This document shows positions 6,318-7,381 of a DNA stretch of 7,381 nucleotides, piece after piece. The position numbers were made by a program, and so were the translations under genes. Under the pieces are notes generated by a model. That model made no database searches and was not told where the DNA came from. It worked only from the letters and a program-made list of their open reading frames with translations. The stretch is from CBCXVS01 sp965178525 (GTDB lineage: Bacteria; Tectomicrobia; Entotheonellia; Entotheonellales; Entotheonellaceae), in NCBI GenBank assembly GCA_965178525.1, contig CBCXVS010000338.1:1-7381 (forward strand). Direction: 5' to 3'. Position 1 is the stretch's first letter; every line of letters starts with the position of its first letter.

Positions 6318-6335
6318 CACACGCTGGCGGTGTGC
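6317..6335 (+). other. Intercistronic hairpin directly after the binding-protein gene
   Basis: GCACAC (6317-6322) and GTGTGC (6330-6335) form a perfect 6-bp stem around a 7-nt loop, beginning on the last base of the TAG stop. No T run follows, so it is not an intrinsic terminator. Hairpins at this place in ABC importer operons often protect the upstream mRNA and raise binding-protein levels over permease. That role here is inference. Confidence 0.45.
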
Positions 6336-6363
6336 CGGGTAGCTGGGAGCATCACACCAGAAC

Positions 6364-6369
6364 AGAAGG
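6364..6369 (+). promoter_or_regulatory. Ribosome binding site of the permease gene
   Basis: AGAAGG lies 5 nt before ATG 6375. It sets the permease start there and not at the in-frame GTG 6330, which sits inside the hairpin and would add residues foreign to the family. Confidence 0.55.
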
Positions 6370-6374
6370 TAACC

Positions 6375-7307
6375 ATGGGGCGCTACATCGTCAAACGCGT
6401 GGCACAGGGCGTCGTCACCATGTGGCTCGTCACCCTGGTGGTCTTTTGCCTGATGCGGCTGCTCGGCGACCCGATCTCGTATCTCGTGCCGCCTGATGCC
6501 ACGAAGGAAGACCGGGCGTACATTATCGCCGCCTATGGCTTAAACAAACCCGTCTGGCAGCAGTATGTGGTGTTTAACCAAAACATCTTGACCGGGCGGT
6601 TTGGCGAATCTCTGCGGTGGGATTCACGCGATGCCTTAGATGTGTTTTTGGCTCGCCTGCCAGCCATCCTGCAGCTCGCGTGTACGGCCATGGTATTCTC
6701 CATTATTCTGGGGGTCGTACTCGGGACCATCTCGGCGACGCATCCCGACTCCCGTTTTGACCAAGTGGGTAAAGGGCTGGCCATCCTGGGCCAGTCCATG
6801 CCCGTATTCTGGGTGGGCATCCTACTGATCTTGCTGTTCACGGTGTATCTGCGTGTATTGCCCAGTGTCGGCGGCATCGACCGGCTTGGCCTTAAAGGCA
6901 TCATCCTGCCAGCGGTGACGCTGGGCTGGCTTTTCGTTGCCGCCTACATGCGCATTGTGCGCTCGAGCATGCTCGACACCTTGGATTCCGACTATATCAA
7001 GATGATCCGGGCGAAAGGGATGCCGAGGCGTATCGTGGTCTGGAAACACGCCCTGAAGAACGCCTCGATCCCGATCTTTACCCTATTTGCCGTCAACTTT
7101 GCCCAGTTGATCTCCGGCGCCGTGGTCACCGAAACCATCTTCGCCTGGCCGGGAATTGGGCGGCTATTAGTCGATTCCGTTTTTGTGCGGGATTACACCG
7201 TGGTGCAGGCCGTGGTGTTCTTTTCGGCGGCCTTTATTGTGGTCATCAATATCGTTGTGGACGTGGCCTATGCCTGGCTCGATCCCCGCGTCCGAGTCAC
7301 CGAATAG
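6375..7307 (+). CDS. ABC transporter permease, DppB/OppB type
   Basis: An intact inner-membrane subunit of a peptide/nickel-type ABC importer, 310 residues, normal for the DppB/OppB family. The start at ATG 6375 gives the usual opening MGRYIVKRVAQG and membrane segment 1 at about residues 11-30. The conserved periplasmic part follows (AAYGLNKPVWQQYVVFNQNILTGRFGESL, 52-80). The later membrane segments lie near 95-120, 136-158, 177-195, 233-254 and 277-300. The loop that couples to the ATPase is clear: DYIKMIRAKGMPRRIVVWKHALKNASIP at 206-233, the family's EAA-like motif. Also typical are VVTETIFAWPGIGRLLVDSV (250-269) and the ending AYAWLDPRVRVTE. It would form the translocation channel with a DppC-type partner and receive substrate from the binding protein encoded just upstream. 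It ends in TAG. If the binding protein is really non-functional, this permease would be orphaned. Confidence 0.92.
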   Translation: MGRYIVKRVAQGVVTMWLVTLVVFCLMRLLGDPISYLVPPDATKEDRAYIIAAYGLNKPVWQQYVVFNQNILTGRFGESLRWDSRDALDVFLARLPAILQLACTAMVFSIILGVVLGTISATHPDSRFDQVGKGLAILGQSMPVFWVGILLILLFTVYLRVLPSVGGIDRLGLKGIILPAVTLGWLFVAAYMRIVRSSMLDTLDSDYIKMIRAKGMPRRIVVWKHALKNASIPIFTLFAVNFAQLISGAVVTETIFAWPGIGRLLVDSVFVRDYTVVQAVVFFSAAFIVVINIVVDVAYAWLDPRVRVTE

Positions 7308-7322
7308 ACCGAAGTTCCTCCC

Positions 7323-7381
7323 GTGATTCGGCGACAACTTGTTGAAATAAAAACTCAAAAGCCTGAAACGAATCGACCTTT
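7323..7381 (+). CDS. Possible start of the next importer gene (partial)
   Basis: A GTG at 7323, 15 nt after the permease stop, opens a frame without stop to the window edge (VIRRQLVEIKTQKPETNRP). A DppC-type second permease normally follows here, and its short cytoplasmic N-terminus is poorly conserved, so the residues neither support nor exclude it. The ribosome site is weak (GAAG, 8 nt away). The last 40 bases are richer in A than the rest. A non-coding stretch is equally possible. Confidence 0.25.
   Translation, partial: MIRRQLVEIKTQKPETNRP

Noticed and set aside
5205..6320. Minus-strand open frame of 371 codons opposite the binding-protein gene
   Set aside because: It lies antisense to clearly recognised family sequence and its translation shows no domain. 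It reflects codon bias of the real gene.
6317..6335. Intrinsic terminator after the binding-protein gene
   Set aside because: The stem is followed by CGGGTAGCTGG with no T tract, and the permease clearly belongs to the same operon.
6330..6374. Permease start at GTG 6330
   Set aside because: It would add 15 residues unlike the family, and the codon lies inside the hairpin. ATG 6375 has a ribosome site and the usual N-terminus.

Overview
The window looks like Gram-negative bacterial DNA that is fairly G+C-rich. The evidence is several exported proteins with Sec-type signal peptides, an outer-membrane barrel-like protein and a periplasmic carrier. Protein style suggests a deltaproteobacterial or Tectomicrobia-like lineage, but this is an impression and not a placement. 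I see no rRNA, tRNA, CRISPR array or insertion sequence.

Layout: two divergent gene groups read outward from a 256-bp intergenic region (4392-4647). Leftward (minus strand) runs a tightly packed three-gene operon. It holds an RND/MMPL-family exporter (4391-2043), a LolA-like lipoprotein-sorting protein (2050-1232, overlapping the exporter by 8 nt) and a predicted outer-membrane barrel-like protein (from 1227 to the left edge). Together these look like an inner-membrane pump, a periplasmic carrier and an outer-membrane component, plausibly moving a lipid or lipidated substrate across the envelope. Rightward (plus strand) runs the start of a peptide/nickel-type ABC importer: a family 5 solute-binding protein (4648-6317), a DppB/OppB-type permease (6375-7307), and possibly the first codons of the next gene at the right edge. 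The second permease and the ATPases would lie beyond the window.

The striking feature is that three of the five clear genes are broken in the sequence as given. The RND gene has an in-frame TAG just before its fourth membrane segment (3539-3537). The barrel gene has an in-frame TAG after codon 254 (465-463). The solute-binding protein gene has lost one base near 5062-5066. Apart from these single lesions the protein sequence on both sides looks well conserved. That fits either sequence/assembly error or very recent gene decay. UAG readthrough is a less likely alternative, although every TAG in the window is followed by an open continuation of the same frame. The intergenic region carries candidate promoters for both directions and a small hairpin, and another hairpin lies directly after the solute-binding protein gene.
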